Part shown: positions 6,137 through 6,247 of the stretch, piece by piece | Numbering within the stretch: position 1 is the stretch's first letter | Layout of the letters: each line of letters begins with the position of its first letter | Assembly (NCBI GenBank): GCA_030149585.1 | Contig: JASFBJ010000218.1 | Location: 1 to 6,247, forward strand | DNA length: 6,247 bases | DNA from: Desulfobacterales bacterium | Lineage (GTDB): Bacteria > Desulfobacterota > Desulfobacteria > Desulfobacterales > JASFBJ01 | Direction of reading: 5' to 3' | Translations under genes and position numbers: made by a program | Notes under the pieces: generated by a model | Databases searched by the model: none | What the model saw: only the letters and a program-made list of their open reading frames with translations | Told to the model about the DNA's origin: nothing

Positions 6137-6247
6137 TAAGGAACGAGGACGAAATAACATCCACAAGTAGGCGCACAGATTTAGGTCAGGTTTGTTTGAT
6201 ATAAAAGTACAAAAGTTGCAGGAATAGCGAGCTATTTCAAGATTTTT
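6137..6247. other. Non-coding tail after sucD, purpose unclear
   Basis: I find no supportable gene in these 111 bases. They open with two purine-rich ribosome-binding-like stretches (AAGGAA at 6138-6143 and GAGGA at 6145-6149), yet no ATG, GTG or TTG follows at normal distance to open a frame of useful length. The middle (6168-6220) is unstructured on its own. The end is a short hairpin running into T residues at the window edge. The stretch could be the 3' end of the operon, or the first half of a longer element that continues outside the window. Confidence 0.5.
6221..6247 (+). terminator. Possible hairpin terminator, cut by the window edge
   Basis: GGAATAG (6221-6227) pairs with CTATTTC (6232-6238) around the loop CGAG, giving seven pairs including one G-T. 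Five T residues at 6243-6247 follow after a four-base gap (AAGA) and reach the window end. The stem is short and A+T-rich, so it would be a weak terminator on its own. It could equally be the tip of a longer hairpin whose right arm lies beyond the window. Confidence 0.3.

Noticed and set aside
1..6247. CRISPR array, tRNA, rRNA, riboswitch, insertion sequence or phage genes
   Set aside because: No regularly spaced repeats, no structured RNA signature that I could recognise, and no transposase or phage-like frame is present; nearly all of the window is occupied by the five metabolic genes.

Overview
This window carries five same-strand, closely packed genes that look like part of one operon for the methylmalonyl-CoA (propionate/succinate) pathway in an anaerobic bacterium. 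In order they are: a biotin-dependent carboxyltransferase of the MmdA / transcarboxylase 12S type (39-1592); a small 80-residue protein (best start 1672, end 1914); a 5S-type carboxyltransferase fused to a biotin carrier domain (1981-3999); and the beta and alpha subunits of ADP-forming succinyl-CoA synthetase, sucC (4065-5231) and sucD (5264-6136). Gaps between genes are 79, 66, 65 and 32 bases, and none holds a convincing terminator or promoter.

How the genes fit together (inference from family knowledge): the MmdA-type subunit handles the CoA ester (methylmalonyl-CoA/propionyl-CoA), the 5S-type domain handles the 2-oxo acid (pyruvate/oxaloacetate), and the biotin on the C-terminal carrier domain of the 5S protein can shuttle CO2 between them. 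No biotin carboxylase and no membrane decarboxylase subunit lies in the window. The simplest reading is therefore a methylmalonyl-CoA:pyruvate transcarboxylase, as known from Propionibacterium and from the propionate (mmc) clusters of syntrophs such as Pelotomaculum. Succinyl-CoA synthetase then links succinyl-CoA and succinate with ATP, the substrate-level phosphorylation step when propionate is oxidised. The small protein resembles the soluble C-terminal part of the delta/gamma subunits of biotin-dependent decarboxylases and may hold the complex together.

Organism: strong purine-rich Shine-Dalgarno sites, a moderate G+C content (roughly 40-45% by eye), and this gene set suggest a Gram-positive anaerobe of the Firmicutes, for example a propionate-oxidising or propionate-forming member of the Peptococcaceae/Desulfotomaculum group. 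Genus cannot be fixed from the window.

The last 111 bases (6137-6247) hold no gene that I can support. They start with a ribosome-binding-like purine stretch that has no suitable start codon after it, and end in a short hairpin followed by T residues cut by the window edge. Overall this is mostly ordinary core energy metabolism. The points that deserve a second look are the small subunit-like protein, the transcarboxylase logic of the complex, and the non-coding tail. I saw no evidence for a wholly new system.
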